This document shows, piece after piece, positions 63,550 through 64,000 of a stretch of 64,000 bases of DNA; positions within the stretch are counted from its first letter, which is position 1; each line of letters starts with the position of its first letter. The stretch lies in the NCBI RefSeq assembly GCF_019393635.1, contig NC_057864.1, positions 80,479,882 to 80,543,881 of the forward strand. Reading direction: 5' to 3'. The notes beneath the pieces are model-generated. The model did not search any database. It saw only the letters and a program-made list of their open reading frames with translations, and had not been told where the DNA came from. The DNA comes from Dromiciops gliroides. Taxonomy: Eukaryota; Chordata; Mammalia; Microbiotheria; Microbiotheriidae. The position numbers and the translations under genes are program-made.

Positions 63550-63744
63550 TTTTTAGATGCACAAGTGTCAATTTTGTGGCGCTCAGCTTTCCTTATAGTA
63601 AGTCCAACTCTCACAGCCACACATTGCTATTGGAAAAATCATAGCTTTGACTATATGAACTTTTGTTGGCAATGTGGTATCTCTGCTTTTTAGTACACTG
63701 TTCAGATTTTTCATAGCTTTCCTTCCAAGGAACAAGTGTCTTTT
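63550..63744 (-). mobile_element. RTE LINE ORF2 fragment
   Basis: Minus-strand translation gives LGRKAMKNLNSVLKSRDTTL, then PTKVHIVKAMIFP and CGCESWT, the conserved C-terminal block of RTE/BovB ORF2 (just after the reverse transcriptase). Frame is open for about 60 codons, then lost. A SINE cuts it at 63745. Confidence 0.85.
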
Positions 63745-63906
63745 TTTTTTTTTTATAATTTTTTTTTTTTTTGCAGGCAACGGAGGTAAAGTGACTTGCC
63801 CACAGTCACACAGCTAGTAAGTGTCAAGTGTCTGAGGCCAGATTTGAACTCAGGTACTCCTGAATCCAGGGCTGGTGCTCAACCACTGCGCCATCTAGCT
63901 GCCCCC
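63745..63906 (-). mobile_element. poly-A SINE in RTE
   Basis: T-rich tail, body and a head ending CCATCTAGCTGCCCCC. A perfect 14-bp duplication AACAAGTGTCTTTT flanks it (63731-63744 and 63907-63920). Confidence 0.95.
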
Positions 63907-63934
63907 AACAAGTGTCTTTTAAAAAATTTGTTGT

Positions 63935-64000
63935 TGTTGTTTTTTTTGGCGAGGCAATTGGGGTGAAGTGACTTGCTTAGGGTCACACAGCTAGTAATTG
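63935..64000 (-). mobile_element. poly-A SINE, cut by window edge
   Basis: GTTGTTGTT and a T run, then GGCGAGGCAATTGGGGTGAA and AGGGTCACACAGCTAGTAA. The head lies beyond the window. Confidence 0.9.

Noticed and set aside
1..64000. CRISPR array, operon or other prokaryotic system
   Set aside because: No regular short repeats with spacers, no dense coding, no ribosome-binding sites. Everything points to a mammalian genome.

Overview
The window is repeat-dense, AT-rich mammalian intergenic or intronic DNA from a marsupial. The strongest evidence is a SINE with a tRNA-like head (GGGGCAGCTAGGTGG..., A box TGGCGCAGTGG, B box near GAGTTCAAATCC) and a poly-A tail, present in about 18 copies. The other markers are a related SINE with an RTE-type tail, abundant CORE-SINEs, long L2 and CR1/L3 copies, and L1 3' ends of marsupial type. 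The sequence does not fix the species. A poly-A SINE of this kind is known from Australian marsupials, and a very similar one from opossum. There are no bacterial-style genes, no rRNA or tRNA genes and no CRISPR arrays. Only one short stretch looks like a possible host exon (62934-63037), and its gene is not recognised.

Layout. 0-9 kb: SINE, MIR and L2 pieces, a decayed RTE fragment (about 7.06-7.53 kb) and a 1.1-kb L2 (7.6-8.7 kb). 9.0-9.8 kb: a 5'-truncated L1. 10.2-16.5 kb: segments of minus-strand CR1/L3, mostly in collinear order, split by a solo LTR (10450-11026) and several SINEs. 18.6-20.3 kb: three SINEs and a MIR. 22.6-25.0 kb: a long L2 interrupted by a solo LTR (24032-24563). 26.5-30.3 kb: a young two-LTR endogenous retrovirus (minus strand) that has no pol and one 299-codon frame. 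31.2-33.4 kb: three 5'-truncated L1 copies, the middle one inverted. 33.5-33.8 kb: a SINE pair sharing one target-site duplication. 38-46 kb: CR1, L2, MIR and SINE pieces. 51.5-52.2 kb: another LTR. 53.8-54.2 kb: a solo LTR of the same family as the 26-30 kb provirus. 56.2-57.0 kb: an LTR-like unit with a perfect 45-bp terminal inverted repeat. 57.2-58.2 kb: an old L1 carrying a small hAT-type element. 59.0-59.8 kb: a CR1 carrying a hAT-type element and a SINE. 62-64 kb: MIRs, the candidate exon, an RTE ORF2 fragment and two SINEs.

How the parts work together: L1 supplies the machinery for the poly-A SINEs (target-site duplications of about 8-16 bp, A-rich tails), and an RTE element supplies the tail of the RTE-tailed SINEs. 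L2 and CR1/L3 tails occur on CORE-SINEs. Nested insertions give a relative age order: L2, CR1 and MIR are oldest; DNA transposons and the older L1 come next; SINEs, younger L1s and LTRs are more recent. The 26.5-30.3 kb provirus, whose two LTRs differ at 2 of 373 positions, is probably the youngest.

All family names come from recalled consensus patterns, not from a database search. Boundaries are exact only where a target-site duplication is quoted. Stretches marked unassigned were read and gave no recognisable feature.
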